Positions 36,047-45,521 of a stretch of DNA of 62,403 nucleotides are shown here, piece by piece. The position numbers were made by a program, and so were the translations under genes. This DNA is from Lactobacillus psittaci DSM 15354 (lineage in GTDB: Bacteria > Bacillota > Bacilli > Lactobacillales > Lactobacillaceae): contig NZ_AUEI01000009.1 in the NCBI RefSeq assembly GCF_000425905.1, forward strand, positions 1-62,403, given 5' to 3'. How positions within the stretch are numbered: the stretch's first letter is position 1; every line of letters starts with the position of its first letter. The notes beneath the pieces are model-generated. The model saw nothing but the letters and a program-made list of their open reading frames with translations. It ran no database searches and was not told the origin of the DNA.

Positions 36047-37477
36047 ATGAATTTTAAATCAACTATCGGTCTTGAAGTTCACTTTGAGTTAAAAACAAAG
36101 AGTAAGATTTTCTCTCCATCACCAGTAACTTATGGTGCAGAACCTAACTCAGAAGCTAATGTTATTGATTGGGGTTACCCAGGTGTATTGCCTAAGCTTA
36201 ACAAGGAAGTTTACCGTCTTGGGTTGATGGTTGCCTTAGCTACTCACTCAGAAATTACGCCAGTTACTCACTTTGACCGTAAGAACTACTACTACCCAGA
36301 TAACCCAAAGGCTTACCAAATCACTCAATTCTTTGAACCACTTGCTAGAAATGGTTATGTTGAAGTAGAAGTACGTGGTAAGAAGAAGCGTATCGGTATT
36401 CACGAAATGCACATCGAAGAAGATGCTGGTAAGAACACTCACGGAACTAACGGTTTTTCATATGTTGACTTAAACCGTCAGGGTGTGCCACTTCTTGAAG
36501 TTGTTTCTGAACCTGATATGGAAGACCCAGAAGAAGCATATGCATACCTTGAAAAGCTACGTAAGATTGTTCAATTTACTGGTGCTTCTGACGTTAAGAT
36601 GGAAGAAGGATCAATGCGTGTTGACACTAACATCTCAATTCGCCCAGCTGGTCAAAAAGAATTAGGTACTAAGGTCGAAATGAAGAACCTTAACTCATTT
36701 GAACACGTACGTTTATCACTTGCTTATGAAGAAAAGCGTCAACAAGAAGTACTTTTGTCAGGTGGTAAGGTTCAACTTTCAACACGTCGTTTTGACGAAA
36801 ATAGTGGTAAGACTGTGCTTGAACGTGTTAAGGAAGGTGACGCAGATTACCGTTACTTCCCAGAACCAGATATTGCACCATACCACATTAAGCAAGACTG
36901 GATTGATGAAATTAAGACCCAACTTCCTAAGAGTGCTGATGAACGGCGTGAAGACTACATTAATAAGTTAGGACTCAAGCCATATGATGCAGATGTTATT
37001 TTACAAACCAAGGAAGCCAGTGACTTCTTCGACAAGGCTATGGCAGCTGGTGCAGATCCACAAATGACTGCTAACTGGATGAATACCCAAGTTAATGGTT
37101 ACCTTAACGAACACCGAGTAGAACTTAAGGACATTAAACTTACACCAGAAAACTTAGCCAAGATGGTAACTTTAATTAAAGATGGTGTCATTTCATCTAA
37201 GATTGCCAAGAAGGTCTTCGCCGAAACTGTTGCCAACGGTACTGATCCTAAGAAGTACGTTGAAGAAAACGGTATGGCACAACTTTCAGACCTTTCAGTT
37301 CTTGAACCAATGGTTAAGGAAATTGTGGATAACAACCCACAATCTGTTGAAGACTTTAAGAATGGTAAGGATAGAGCAATTGGGTTCTTAGTTGGTCAAA
37401 TTATGAAGCAAACTCATGGTAAGGCTAACCCTAAGATTATTAACCAATTATTGAATAAAGAATTACAAAGTCGTTAA
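36047..37477 (+). CDS. gatB: Asp/Glu-tRNA amidotransferase subunit B
   Basis: The 476-residue kinase/tRNA-binding subunit activates the side-chain carboxylate with ATP and binds tRNA. The N-terminal GLEVHFEL, the RKNYYYPDNPK region and the MRVDTNIS motif are diagnostic, as is the C-terminal YqeY-like tail. AGGAGG-like sequence from the gatA end provides the ribosome binding site (GGATTGGAGG). Confidence 0.98.
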   Translation: MNFKSTIGLEVHFELKTKSKIFSPSPVTYGAEPNSEANVIDWGYPGVLPKLNKEVYRLGLMVALATHSEITPVTHFDRKNYYYPDNPKAYQITQFFEPLARNGYVEVEVRGKKKRIGIHEMHIEEDAGKNTHGTNGFSYVDLNRQGVPLLEVVSEPDMEDPEEAYAYLEKLRKIVQFTGASDVKMEEGSMRVDTNISIRPAGQKELGTKVEMKNLNSFEHVRLSLAYEEKRQQEVLLSGGKVQLSTRRFDENSGKTVLERVKEGDADYRYFPEPDIAPYHIKQDWIDEIKTQLPKSADERREDYINKLGLKPYDADVILQTKEASDFFDKAMAAGADPQMTANWMNTQVNGYLNEHRVELKDIKLTPENLAKMVTLIKDGVISSKIAKKVFAETVANGTDPKKYVEENGMAQLSDLSVLEPMVKEIVDNNPQSVEDFKNGKDRAIGFLVGQIMKQTHGKANPKIINQLLNKELQSR

Positions 37478-37505
37478 TTTACTAACAAGAAAAAGGGTGT
37501 TTTAA

Positions 37506-38423
37506 ATGATTAAGAAAGCAAGATTGATATATAATCCTGTTTCGGGTCACGAACAGATGCCTAAAAATGTTGCAGATATTTTAAATATTGCTGAGCAAGC
37601 TGGATATGAAGCCAGTGCTTATCGCACTACTCCAGAACCATTTTCTGCTCAAAATGAAGCTACTCGCGTTGCCAAAGCTGGTTTTGATTTAATCATTGCT
37701 GCTGGTGGTGATGGAACGATCAATGAAGTTGTTAATGGTGTTGCTGGTTTAAGTCAGCGACCAAAATTAGCAATTATTCCAGCAGGAACGACTAATGACT
37801 TTGCGCGGGCTTTGAGAATTCCGCGCGATAACTTAGTCGAAGCGGCCAAGACAATTTTGCAAGGTAAAACTCGAAAAATGGATGTTGGTCAAGCGAGTTG
37901 TGAAGATGGCGAAAAATATTTCGTTAATATTGCTGGATCTGGTTCACTGACTGAATTAACTTATGGTGTTCCTTCTGAACTAAAGAGTGCAATTGGGTAT
38001 GGGGCTTACTTAATTAAAGGAGCAGAAATGCTACCAAGTATTAGTAAGCGTCATATGAAATTAAGCTACGATAATGGTGTCTATGATGGCGATTTATCCA
38101 TGTTTTTGCTTGGAATGACCAATTCAATTGGTGGTTTTGAACAAATTATGCCAGATGCAGAATTAAGTGATGGTTTGTTTCAATTAATTGTAATTAAGAC
38201 TGCAGATCCTTTAGCCCTGTTGTCATTAATGGTAATGGCTCTGAATGGTAAGCATGTAAATGATCCTAATATTATTTACACTAAAACCCGATCTTTAAAA
38301 GTAGAAATGCTTGATGATAAGGGGAAGCAGATACCATTCAATTTGGATGGTGAAATTGGAGGCTACTTGCCAGTTACATTTAAGAATTTACAGCAACATC
38401 TTGAATTTTATGTTGGTAAATAA
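37506..38423 (+). CDS. dagK: Diacylglycerol kinase (DgkB/YegS type)
   Basis: The 305-residue soluble lipid kinase phosphorylates diacylglycerol, recycling DAG formed during lipoteichoic acid synthesis. It has the AAGGDGTINEVVNG nucleotide site, IIPAGTTNDFAR and the FNLDGE motif near the C-terminus. It is the last gene of the pcrA-ligA-gatCAB operon, 28 bases after gatB. Confidence 0.95.
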   Translation: MIKKARLIYNPVSGHEQMPKNVADILNIAEQAGYEASAYRTTPEPFSAQNEATRVAKAGFDLIIAAGGDGTINEVVNGVAGLSQRPKLAIIPAGTTNDFARALRIPRDNLVEAAKTILQGKTRKMDVGQASCEDGEKYFVNIAGSGSLTELTYGVPSELKSAIGYGAYLIKGAEMLPSISKRHMKLSYDNGVYDGDLSMFLLGMTNSIGGFEQIMPDAELSDGLFQLIVIKTADPLALLSLMVMALNGKHVNDPNIIYTKTRSLKVEMLDDKGKQIPFNLDGEIGGYLPVTFKNLQQHLEFYVGK

Positions 38424-38430
38424 AGTTAAT

Positions 38431-38467
38431 AAAAATGACCTAGCTCAATCTGAGCTAGGTCATTTTT
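38431..38467. terminator. Bidirectional terminator after dagK
   Basis: AAAAATGACCTAGCTCA pairs with TGAGCTAGGTCATTTTT around ATC. It serves both dagK and the convergent PLP lyase gene. Confidence 0.92.
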
Positions 38468-38480
38468 TTAGTTATCAAGA

Positions 38481-39746
38481 TTAGTCTTGATAGAAAGTTT
38501 CTGCAACCGCATGAGCAATCGCAATCTTAACATGTTCATATGAAAGTCCACCTTGGATATAAAGGCGATATGGTGGACGAAGGGGACCGTCTGAAGATAG
38601 TTCAATTGTGGATCCTTCAGTAAAGCTACCAGAAGCCATAACCACATCATCTTCATAACCATCTTGGTGATATGGAATTGGATCAACAAAGGAGTTAAGT
38701 GGAGAGTAGTGTTGAATTGCACCACAGAACTTGATCATTGGGTCAGGTTCACCAAAGGTTACAGTTTGAACGATATCAGTTCTTGGGTCATTCCACTTAG
38801 GAGCGACATTCATTCCCATTTCTTCACATAAGGCAGCTGTAAAAATCATACCCTTAATTGCTTGCCCGGTAGTGTGAGCTGCCATGAAAAATCCTTGGTA
38901 CATATCACGCAAGTATCCCCAAGTAGCACCTTCACCTTTACCAGCTCCAGGAACATTAAGACGTGATCCAGCTCCTTCAATTAAATCTTTACGTCCAACT
39001 AAGAAGGCACCACCTTTGACAATACCAGCCCCAGCATTTTTGAAAAGTGAACCAGCAATTAAGTCAGCACCATAAAAAGTAGGTTCTTCACATTCAGAAA
39101 ATTCACCATAGCAGTTATCAACAAAGATATTTACATCTGGCCGAACTTCCTTGATAAACTTAAGCATTTTCTTGATCTTTTCCATGGTAAAGCTTGCGCG
39201 AACGGCATAACCAAGTGAACGTTGAATCGCAATTACTTTAATCTTAGGGTCTTGCAAGTCCTTCTTAGCTTGTTCAAAATCAACCTCACCATTTTCAAGT
39301 AATTCAGTTGCTTTAAAGTTAATCCCCCATTCTTTCATGTTGCCAGGTTTGTTTCCTGCTAAACCAATAACTTCTTGAATAGTATCATATGGAGTACCAG
39401 TCAAGTAGTATAAAGTATCACCAGGACGAAGCATACTGAATAAACCAACAGCGATAGCTTGAGTAGCTGAAGAAAATTGTGAACGAACAAGAGCGTCATC
39501 AGCTTTAAAGTAATCAGCATAAATAGCTTCTAATTTATCACGGCCGATGTCGTCGTAACCATAACCAGTAGATGGTACCAAATCTTCTTCACCAACGCGA
39601 TGCTTTCTAAAAATTTCCAAAACTCGTTGTTGGTTGTGAAGAATTTGTTCATCAATTTCAGCAAGGCGTGGAGCAATCATTTTATCCACTTTATCAATCT
39701 TTGCTTGTAATTCTTCGGGTAAATTTGCTTTCCAAGATAAAACCAT
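38481..39746 (-). CDS. PLP-dependent lyase of the YnbB/'aluminium resistance' family
   Basis: The 421-residue fold-type I PLP enzyme belongs to the family annotated as methionine gamma-lyase-like or aluminium resistance protein (YnbB). The cofactor site is recognisable: VDNCYGEFSE with the PLP Asp, and SLFKNAGAGI with the Schiff-base Lys. The natural substrate is not established. It begins 10 bases after the ornithine-type decarboxylase stop with AAGGAG at the start, so the two genes form an operon; a link to amino acid or sulfur metabolism is inferred. Confidence 0.87.
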   Translation of the reverse strand: MVLSWKANLPEELQAKIDKVDKMIAPRLAEIDEQILHNQQRVLEIFRKHRVGEEDLVPSTGYGYDDIGRDKLEAIYADYFKADDALVRSQFSSATQAIAVGLFSMLRPGDTLYYLTGTPYDTIQEVIGLAGNKPGNMKEWGINFKATELLENGEVDFEQAKKDLQDPKIKVIAIQRSLGYAVRASFTMEKIKKMLKFIKEVRPDVNIFVDNCYGEFSECEEPTFYGADLIAGSLFKNAGAGIVKGGAFLVGRKDLIEGAGSRLNVPGAGKGEGATWGYLRDMYQGFFMAAHTTGQAIKGMIFTAALCEEMGMNVAPKWNDPRTDIVQTVTFGEPDPMIKFCGAIQHYSPLNSFVDPIPYHQDGYEDDVVMASGSFTEGSTIELSSDGPLRPPYRLYIQGGLSYEHVKIAIAHAVAETFYQD

Positions 39747-39756
39747 ATCTATCTCC

Positions 39757-41847
39757 TTATTTTAAAACTTCAACTTCAACATTAATTTTACCATTTGATG
39801 CTTGTTTCCAATAGACACCTTGAATTTCTGGAACAAAACCTGGGAAGTTTTCCATTGCTCCAACTAAAACTTCAAAATAATTTTGATCAACTTTTTGCCA
39901 TTTTTCACCAGGAGCAACAATGAAGACACCTGGTGGATAAGGTAAGGCGCCTTCAGCAGCCACTTCGCCAACAACTTCTTTTAAGTTAACTAATTTGCTT
40001 TCATTGTGCATAAAGAGACTGTCAGCATCAGCTGGAATCATAGTGTAATTTTGCATGTTTTCTTTTTCAAATAGTGCTTTTTGTATTTTAAAAGTTTGAT
40101 GACTAGCATAATACTCATGCATTTCATGGCAGAGCTTTTGTAAGGTGTAGCCTTGATAACGTTTAGGATATTGAGTAGTTAATTTTGGTACAACTTTTTC
40201 TAGGGGAGCATCTTCTAAGTAGAGCTTTTCAAACTCTAAAAAGGCATTTAAAAGAGTATCTAAATCTTCTTGGCGATCTCCAGGAGTTAATAAGAAGAGC
40301 AGAGAATTCAAGTCATTTTTTGCTCGAATAATTCTTTGCTCCATTAAAAATTCGGCAACAACTGGACCGGGAATTCCATCTGCTTGGTATTTGCTATTAG
40401 GAATATCGATTCCGGGAGTCATTACAGTAATTTTCATTGGATCAAGCATCGCTTCGTTAGCAGCAATACGGTTAAAGCCATGCCAAGAAGCATTAGGTGA
40501 AAGATTCCAATATTTACTGTTAGTCATTAATTCTTCTGTTGGAATCTTAGCAAACTCATCACAAACTAAAGGCTTAAATAACTTAGATTTAGCTAATAAC
40601 TGCTTGCGCCATTCAATTCCCATGCGTAAAGTGTCATTCCACCATTTTTTATTTCCAGGGCCACTGACTAAATAAGTATTGGCAACTAGGGAAGCATAGA
40701 TAGGATAAGAATAACTTGAAGTGACAAATTTTAAGTAGGCATGGTTGAAGTGCTTGTGATCAACATAGCGCGCTTGGCCCTTAATATGACTGTCTTTTTT
40801 CAAGATTTGGGAAGTTTGCGCCATACCAGCTTGTTGCTTATGAAGTGACTGGGTAACTAAAATTCCGGGATCTTCTGGCCCTAAGTCTAAAAGTAATGGT
40901 GATAAATGCTCCATAATAGGTAGAAATTCTTCAAAACCGCCCCAAGCACAATCAAAGAGAATATAATCACAAAGGTTACCAATCTTATCTACAATCCACT
41001 TTGCATCATAAAAAACGCCATCATAAGTTTCTGCTTGGACAACCGCCATTCTAAATGGGCGCTTTTGCTTAGCTTTTTCTGGATCGATTTTAGCAGCTTC
41101 TTTGCGTAAATAGTCTTCACTTAAGCATTCAGGGTCCATTTCGCCAATTAAGCCAAGCGGGTTACGATCTGTCTTGATGTATACTGGCTTAGCTCCGCTC
41201 ATCACTAAGGCACTATTATAAAGAGACTTGTGATTATTACGGTCAAACAGAACTAGGTCATCTTTTCTTAAAACAGCACTTGCACAAATTGAGTTAGCAC
41301 TCGTTGTACCATTAGTACAAAAGTATACTTTGTCAGCGTGATAAGTTTCGGCGGCCTTTTGTTCAGCTGTTAGTGGTGAGCCGTCATGAGTCATCATGTC
41401 GCCCAGTTCAGGAACTGTGTCACTCGTATCAGCGTACATTAAGTTCTTACCGAAGAATTTATTCATGATTACGCCAGCGGGATGCTTGTCATAATATAAA
41501 CCGTTGTGGTGCCCAGGAGTAGTGAAGCTAACTGGCTTATCTTCAGCAAACTTGACTAAGTCCTGAAGGTAAGTTGGAACTGTTTCAGTCATGTATTTAT
41601 TTGCGGCTGAAAGAATTTGTTTGCGCTCGCTATCAGTAATGTCATTTTCAACTTTAATAACTGGAATTGGTAAGCCAGATTCGGTCTTTAATTTTTCTAT
41701 CGTGGTAATTGCTGCTGTATTATTTTGCTTTACTACAAAGGCTGCGATACTGGCTGGATTAGAAACTTCAGTTAGTGAAATTGATTGCCAATTGGGTAGA
41801 GACTCAAGTGTAATGCTTGGATCAACAGCGATATTTAAAAAATCCAT
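39757..41847 (-). CDS. Ornithine/lysine/arginine decarboxylase (probably ornithine)
   Basis: The 696-residue PLP enzyme is of the large prokaryotic group III family. It has a short N-terminal wing (about 100 residues), then FTTPGHHNGLYYDKHPAG, CTNGTTSAN, and the Schiff-base Lys337 in TQSLHKQQAG, followed by a C-terminal domain near residues 560-696. Lactobacillus members are mostly ornithine decarboxylases that make putrescine. Decarboxylation consumes a proton, so it usually works with an antiporter for acid resistance and energy. A divergent APC antiporter gene starts 206 bases away. AAGGAG precedes ATG 41847. Substrate is inferred. Confidence 0.9.
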   Translation of the reverse strand: MDFLNIAVDPSITLESLPNWQSISLTEVSNPASIAAFVVKQNNTAAITTIEKLKTESGLPIPVIKVENDITDSERKQILSAANKYMTETVPTYLQDLVKFAEDKPVSFTTPGHHNGLYYDKHPAGVIMNKFFGKNLMYADTSDTVPELGDMMTHDGSPLTAEQKAAETYHADKVYFCTNGTTSANSICASAVLRKDDLVLFDRNNHKSLYNSALVMSGAKPVYIKTDRNPLGLIGEMDPECLSEDYLRKEAAKIDPEKAKQKRPFRMAVVQAETYDGVFYDAKWIVDKIGNLCDYILFDCAWGGFEEFLPIMEHLSPLLLDLGPEDPGILVTQSLHKQQAGMAQTSQILKKDSHIKGQARYVDHKHFNHAYLKFVTSSYSYPIYASLVANTYLVSGPGNKKWWNDTLRMGIEWRKQLLAKSKLFKPLVCDEFAKIPTEELMTNSKYWNLSPNASWHGFNRIAANEAMLDPMKITVMTPGIDIPNSKYQADGIPGPVVAEFLMEQRIIRAKNDLNSLLFLLTPGDRQEDLDTLLNAFLEFEKLYLEDAPLEKVVPKLTTQYPKRYQGYTLQKLCHEMHEYYASHQTFKIQKALFEKENMQNYTMIPADADSLFMHNESKLVNLKEVVGEVAAEGALPYPPGVFIVAPGEKWQKVDQNYFEVLVGAMENFPGFVPEIQGVYWKQASNGKINVEVEVLK

Positions 41848-42053
41848 ATTTTCTCCTTACCAAAAAAAGCTTTGAACTATTGCATTTTTATAAAAAAGCA
41901 TATAACCTAATGAACGTATATTATTATCTATAATGTGATTATATAAGTAGAGTGAGGGTAGAACAAGTGGGAGCTATATTTTCTTTCATTGTCTTAAAGC
42001 CCCCGAATAATTCTTCTAGGTTGTAAAAAGGAGAGTTATTTAGGAGAGAAAAA

Positions 42054-43514
42054 TTGAAAGAAGACGTAATAAATTTAGATTTAAATAAAAAACATTATCT
42101 TACTTGGCCAGTTATCGCTTTAATTGACTTCGTAACGATTATCAGTTTTGAAAATATTTTTTATCCATTCCAAAACCAAGGATTATCAGTTGTAATTTCT
42201 TGGATTTTCTTACTATTTTCTTATGTTATTCCTTATGCTTTGATTTCAAGTCAAATGAGTTTAACCTTTGATAATCAAGAAGGTGGGCTTGCATCCTGGG
42301 TTAGAAGAAGTAGTAATGATACTTTAGGATATTGGACTTCATGGATGTACTGGGTTCAAAGCGTTCCTTATATTGTTGACGTATCAAACTCAGTAATTGT
42401 TTCATTCAGCTGGATTATTTTTGGTGATAATTCACTTGATAAGAAAATGTCGACTTTTTGGTTTGGAATGTTAACTTTTGTCATTATTTTGGCATTTATC
42501 TTATTAGAAAACCGTTTGAGAAATTCTTTGGAAATTCTTTCATTACTTGGTGGTGGGGCAATGTTCATTATGTCAATGCTCTTTGTAGCACTTGCTGCTT
42601 GGGCTGTTATGCATGGTGGACACAAGATTGCAACTCAACCATTTAACTGGGGTGCATTTAAGCCAAGCTTTAGTTTGAATTACTTCTCAACAACTGGTTT
42701 GCTTATTTTTGCTATGTCAGGGGCAGAACTTGCTGCACCATATGTATCACAAATGAAGAATCCAAAACGCGACTTTCCTAAGGCAATGTGGATGTTGGCA
42801 ATTATGACAGGATTCTTAACTATCTTTGGTACCTTAGCTTTAGCAATGTTCTTCAATGCGCATCACATTCCACATGATTTTAAGATGAACGGTCCTTACT
42901 ATGCTTTCCGTTTATTAGGTGAAAGTTTAGGTATGGGTAAAGTTCTGATGTACATCTTTGCTGTTGTGCAAGCAATCTTCATGATGGCTCAATTAGCGGT
43001 CTTGCTTGATGCTTCAAGTAGAGTCTTTGCCGGGGATGTTGCTGATAAGTTCATGCCTAAATGGTTAACTAAGAAGAATAAGAATGGTCGACCAATTCAC
43101 AGTTACACTTTTACTGTTGGTTTGAGTTTATTCTTATTACTTTTAACCGGTACTTTGCCTAACATTAACACTATTTATAACTGGCTTTTGAACATTAATG
43201 GTATCATTTCACCATATAAGACTTGTTGGGTATTCTTCGCCTTCGTTGCAATGAGAATGCATCAAGAAAAGTACAAGTCAGATTATGTCTTTATTAAGAA
43301 TAGAACTGGTGCTTTAGCAGTAGGTTTTTGGTGCTTAATCTTCACCTTTATCTGTGCTTCTTTAGGCTTTGTTCCTCAAAATGTTGACTTTGGTACAGCT
43401 GAATTTAACCACCAATTAGTATTGAATATAATTACTGTAATTGTCTTATTTGGTCTTGGTTACATCTTGCCATGGATGCGTAAGCGTGAAAAGATGCGCG
43501 AAGAAGCCAAATAA
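42054..43514 (+). CDS. APC-family amino acid antiporter (glutamate/GABA-antiporter-like)
   Basis: The 486-residue transporter has about 12 membrane helices and resembles the AGT branch of APC amino acid/amine antiporters (GadC-like). It has a GGLASWVRRSSND loop after helix 2, and MSGAELAAPYVSQMKNP in helix 6 and its loop. It is divergent from the decarboxylase gene, so ornithine-putrescine exchange is a natural guess but not shown. The TTG start at 42054 follows TAGGAGAG. The C-terminus is short and basic (MRKREKMREEAK). Confidence 0.88.
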   Translation: MKEDVINLDLNKKHYLTWPVIALIDFVTIISFENIFYPFQNQGLSVVISWIFLLFSYVIPYALISSQMSLTFDNQEGGLASWVRRSSNDTLGYWTSWMYWVQSVPYIVDVSNSVIVSFSWIIFGDNSLDKKMSTFWFGMLTFVIILAFILLENRLRNSLEILSLLGGGAMFIMSMLFVALAAWAVMHGGHKIATQPFNWGAFKPSFSLNYFSTTGLLIFAMSGAELAAPYVSQMKNPKRDFPKAMWMLAIMTGFLTIFGTLALAMFFNAHHIPHDFKMNGPYYAFRLLGESLGMGKVLMYIFAVVQAIFMMAQLAVLLDASSRVFAGDVADKFMPKWLTKKNKNGRPIHSYTFTVGLSLFLLLLTGTLPNINTIYNWLLNINGIISPYKTCWVFFAFVAMRMHQEKYKSDYVFIKNRTGALAVGFWCLIFTFICASLGFVPQNVDFGTAEFNHQLVLNIITVIVLFGLGYILPWMRKREKMREEAK

Positions 43515-43534
43515 TCGCAATTAGTAAAATTGAA

Positions 43535-43568
43535 ACAAGCTTTCCCATGTAAGGAAGCTTGTTTTTTT
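43535..43568 (+). terminator. Terminator of the antiporter gene
   Basis: ACAAGCTTTCC pairs with GGAAGCTTGT around CATGTAA, followed by T residues. Confidence 0.88.
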
Positions 43569-43590
43569 ATGGAAATTTTCTTCTTTTTGC

Positions 43591-43621
43591 TTGACCTAAA
43601 GTTAGCTTTAGGTATTAGGAT
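43591..43621 (+). promoter_or_regulatory. MerR-type promoter/operator with 19-base spacer
   Basis: TTGACC (43591-43596) and TAGGAT (43616-43621) are separated by 19 bases. Between them is a perfect 8-bp inverted repeat, ACCTAAAG-TTAG-CTTTAGGT (43594-43613). Long spacers with a dyad between -35 and -10 mark MerR-regulated promoters, and this sequence resembles the TTGACTTAAAGTTAACTTTAAGT operators of AdhR/NmlR-type MerR regulators. No MerR gene is nearby, so the regulator would be encoded elsewhere. Confidence 0.72.
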
Positions 43622-43661
43622 ATTAATAATAAAAAAATAGAAAGTAAACAGGAGGAAAATT

Positions 43662-44633
43662 ATGCAAGTCTTAAATATTGAAACTAAATGGGACAAAGTC
43701 TTTAAGAAAAGCGACAAAGTTGATCACAAGAAGGTAACCTTTCCTACAAGATTCGGCACGATTTTGGTAGCTGATATGTATATTCCTAAAAACGCTAATG
43801 AAAAATTACCAGCACTAGCAGTTAGTGGCCCATTTGGTGCAGTTAAGGAACAATCATCTGGCCTTTACGCTCAAAAGATGGCCGAAAACGGCTTTTTAAC
43901 CATTGCCTTTGATCCGTCCTTTACCGGTGAAAGCACTGGGACTCCTCGTTACATGGCCTCGCCTGATATTAATACTGAAGATTTTCAAGCAGCAGTCGAT
44001 TTTTTATCAAACTATGATCTAGTTGATCCTGAAAAAATCGGTATCATTGGTATCTGCGGCTGGGGAGGTTTAGCTTTGAACGCGGCTGCAATCGACACTC
44101 GGATTAAGGCGACAGTAGCTTCTACTATGTATGATATGACACGGGTAATTGCTAATGGTTATTTTGATAAAGATGATAATGAATCTGCTCGCAATCAAGC
44201 AAGAAAAGCTATGAATAAACAAAGAACGATTGACTTTAGAGAGGGTCAATATAAGTTAGCTGGAGGAGTAGTCGATCCACTGCCAGATGATGCTCCAGAT
44301 TTTGTTAAAGATTATTACGCATACTACAAGACTAAGCGTGGTTATCATAAACGTTCACTAAATTCGAACAATGGCTGGGCCGTATCTAGTGCGCTTTCAT
44401 TCTTAAACAGTAAATTATTAGCTTATGCTGGTGAAATTGACAACGCGGTAATGATTACTCATGGTACTAAAGCTCACTCTTTTTATATGGGCAAGGATGC
44501 CTTTGGTAAATTAAAAGGTGACAATAAGGTATTTTTACCAATTGAAGGTGCAACCCACACAGATTTATACGATCAAATTGACAAAATTCCATTCAAGGAA
44601 ATGATTGATTTCTTCAACAAATATTTGAATTAG
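43662..44633 (+). CDS. Alpha/beta hydrolase of the dienelactone hydrolase-like type
   Basis: The 323-residue soluble hydrolase has a nucleophile elbow GICGWGG with Cys132 in place of Ser. This Cys is shared with dienelactone hydrolases and some YcjY-like proteins. A catalytic His lies in GATHTDLYD near the C-terminus. AGGAGG sits at the right distance from ATG 43662. It is the first gene of a four-gene operon behind the MerR-type promoter. The substrate is unknown. Electrophile or stress responses are suggested by the promoter type and not by the protein itself. Confidence 0.85.
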   Translation: MQVLNIETKWDKVFKKSDKVDHKKVTFPTRFGTILVADMYIPKNANEKLPALAVSGPFGAVKEQSSGLYAQKMAENGFLTIAFDPSFTGESTGTPRYMASPDINTEDFQAAVDFLSNYDLVDPEKIGIIGICGWGGLALNAAAIDTRIKATVASTMYDMTRVIANGYFDKDDNESARNQARKAMNKQRTIDFREGQYKLAGGVVDPLPDDAPDFVKDYYAYYKTKRGYHKRSLNSNNGWAVSSALSFLNSKLLAYAGEIDNAVMITHGTKAHSFYMGKDAFGKLKGDNKVFLPIEGATHTDLYDQIDKIPFKEMIDFFNKYLN

Positions 44634-44648
44634 AAAAGATGATAGTAA

Positions 44649-45521
44649 GTGAAATTAATTAAAGAAGCATATTATGAAGGGGAACGTCCACTTTTTCAAC
44701 AAAAAGATACTCAAATAATTGATACCAGCTTTGGAAAAGGCGAATCTCCATTAAAAGAAAGCAGAAATATTTCATTAACTAATAGTTTGTTTACTTGGAA
44801 ATATCCGCTCTGGTACAGCAAAAATATTGAAGTAGAAGATACGACTTTTGAAACAATGGCACGTTCAGGTATTTGGTATACTCACAATATCAAAATTACT
44901 AATTCATCTTTGCAAGCGCCAAAATTATTTAGAAGATCTAGTAAGATTATTTTAAATCAGGTCCACTTTGCTAATGCTCAAGAGACGATGTGGTCTTGCC
45001 AAGATATTAAAATCACTAACACAACAGTTAATGGAGATTATTTTGGTAAAGATAGTAAAAATATTTATTTAGATAATGTTGATTTGGTTGGAAATTATTG
45101 CTTTGACGGCGCTAAAAATGTTGAGGTTCATAATAGTAGATTCATTAGTAAAGATGCTTTTTGGAATTGTGAGAACGTTACTATTTATGATTCAAAAATT
45201 TCGGGCGAATACCTGGCTTGGAATAGCAAACATATTAAGTTTATAAATTGTACAATCGAAAGTGAACAAGGTCTGTGCTATATTGATGATTTAGTTCTTG
45301 AACATTGTAAACTTTTAAGGACCAATTTAGCTTTTGAATATTGTAAAAATATTGATGCAGATATTATTAGTGATGTGATGAGTATTAAAAATCCAATTAG
45401 TGGTAAAATTATTGCAAATTCAATCGGTAAAATTATTAGAGATGATTATGAAATAGATCATAAGCAGACAAATATCATGATTAAACAAGGAAATTTAAAA
45501 TTATTAAAAGAGGCAAAATAA
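44649..45521 (+). CDS. DUF3737 beta-helix protein
   Basis: The 290-residue protein consists of repeated short strands with Asn, Ser and aromatic residues (for example ITNSSLQAP, ITNTTVNGD, VEVHNSRF), typical of a right-handed beta-helix. It matches the DUF3737 family, with no known function. It has no signal peptide. The GTG start at 44649 has a weak ribosome binding site 15 bases after the hydrolase stop, so it probably relies on coupled translation. Its stop codon overlaps the next start by one base. Confidence 0.85.
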   Translation: MKLIKEAYYEGERPLFQQKDTQIIDTSFGKGESPLKESRNISLTNSLFTWKYPLWYSKNIEVEDTTFETMARSGIWYTHNIKITNSSLQAPKLFRRSSKIILNQVHFANAQETMWSCQDIKITNTTVNGDYFGKDSKNIYLDNVDLVGNYCFDGAKNVEVHNSRFISKDAFWNCENVTIYDSKISGEYLAWNSKHIKFINCTIESEQGLCYIDDLVLEHCKLLRTNLAFEYCKNIDADIISDVMSIKNPISGKIIANSIGKIIRDDYEIDHKQTNIMIKQGNLKLLKEAK

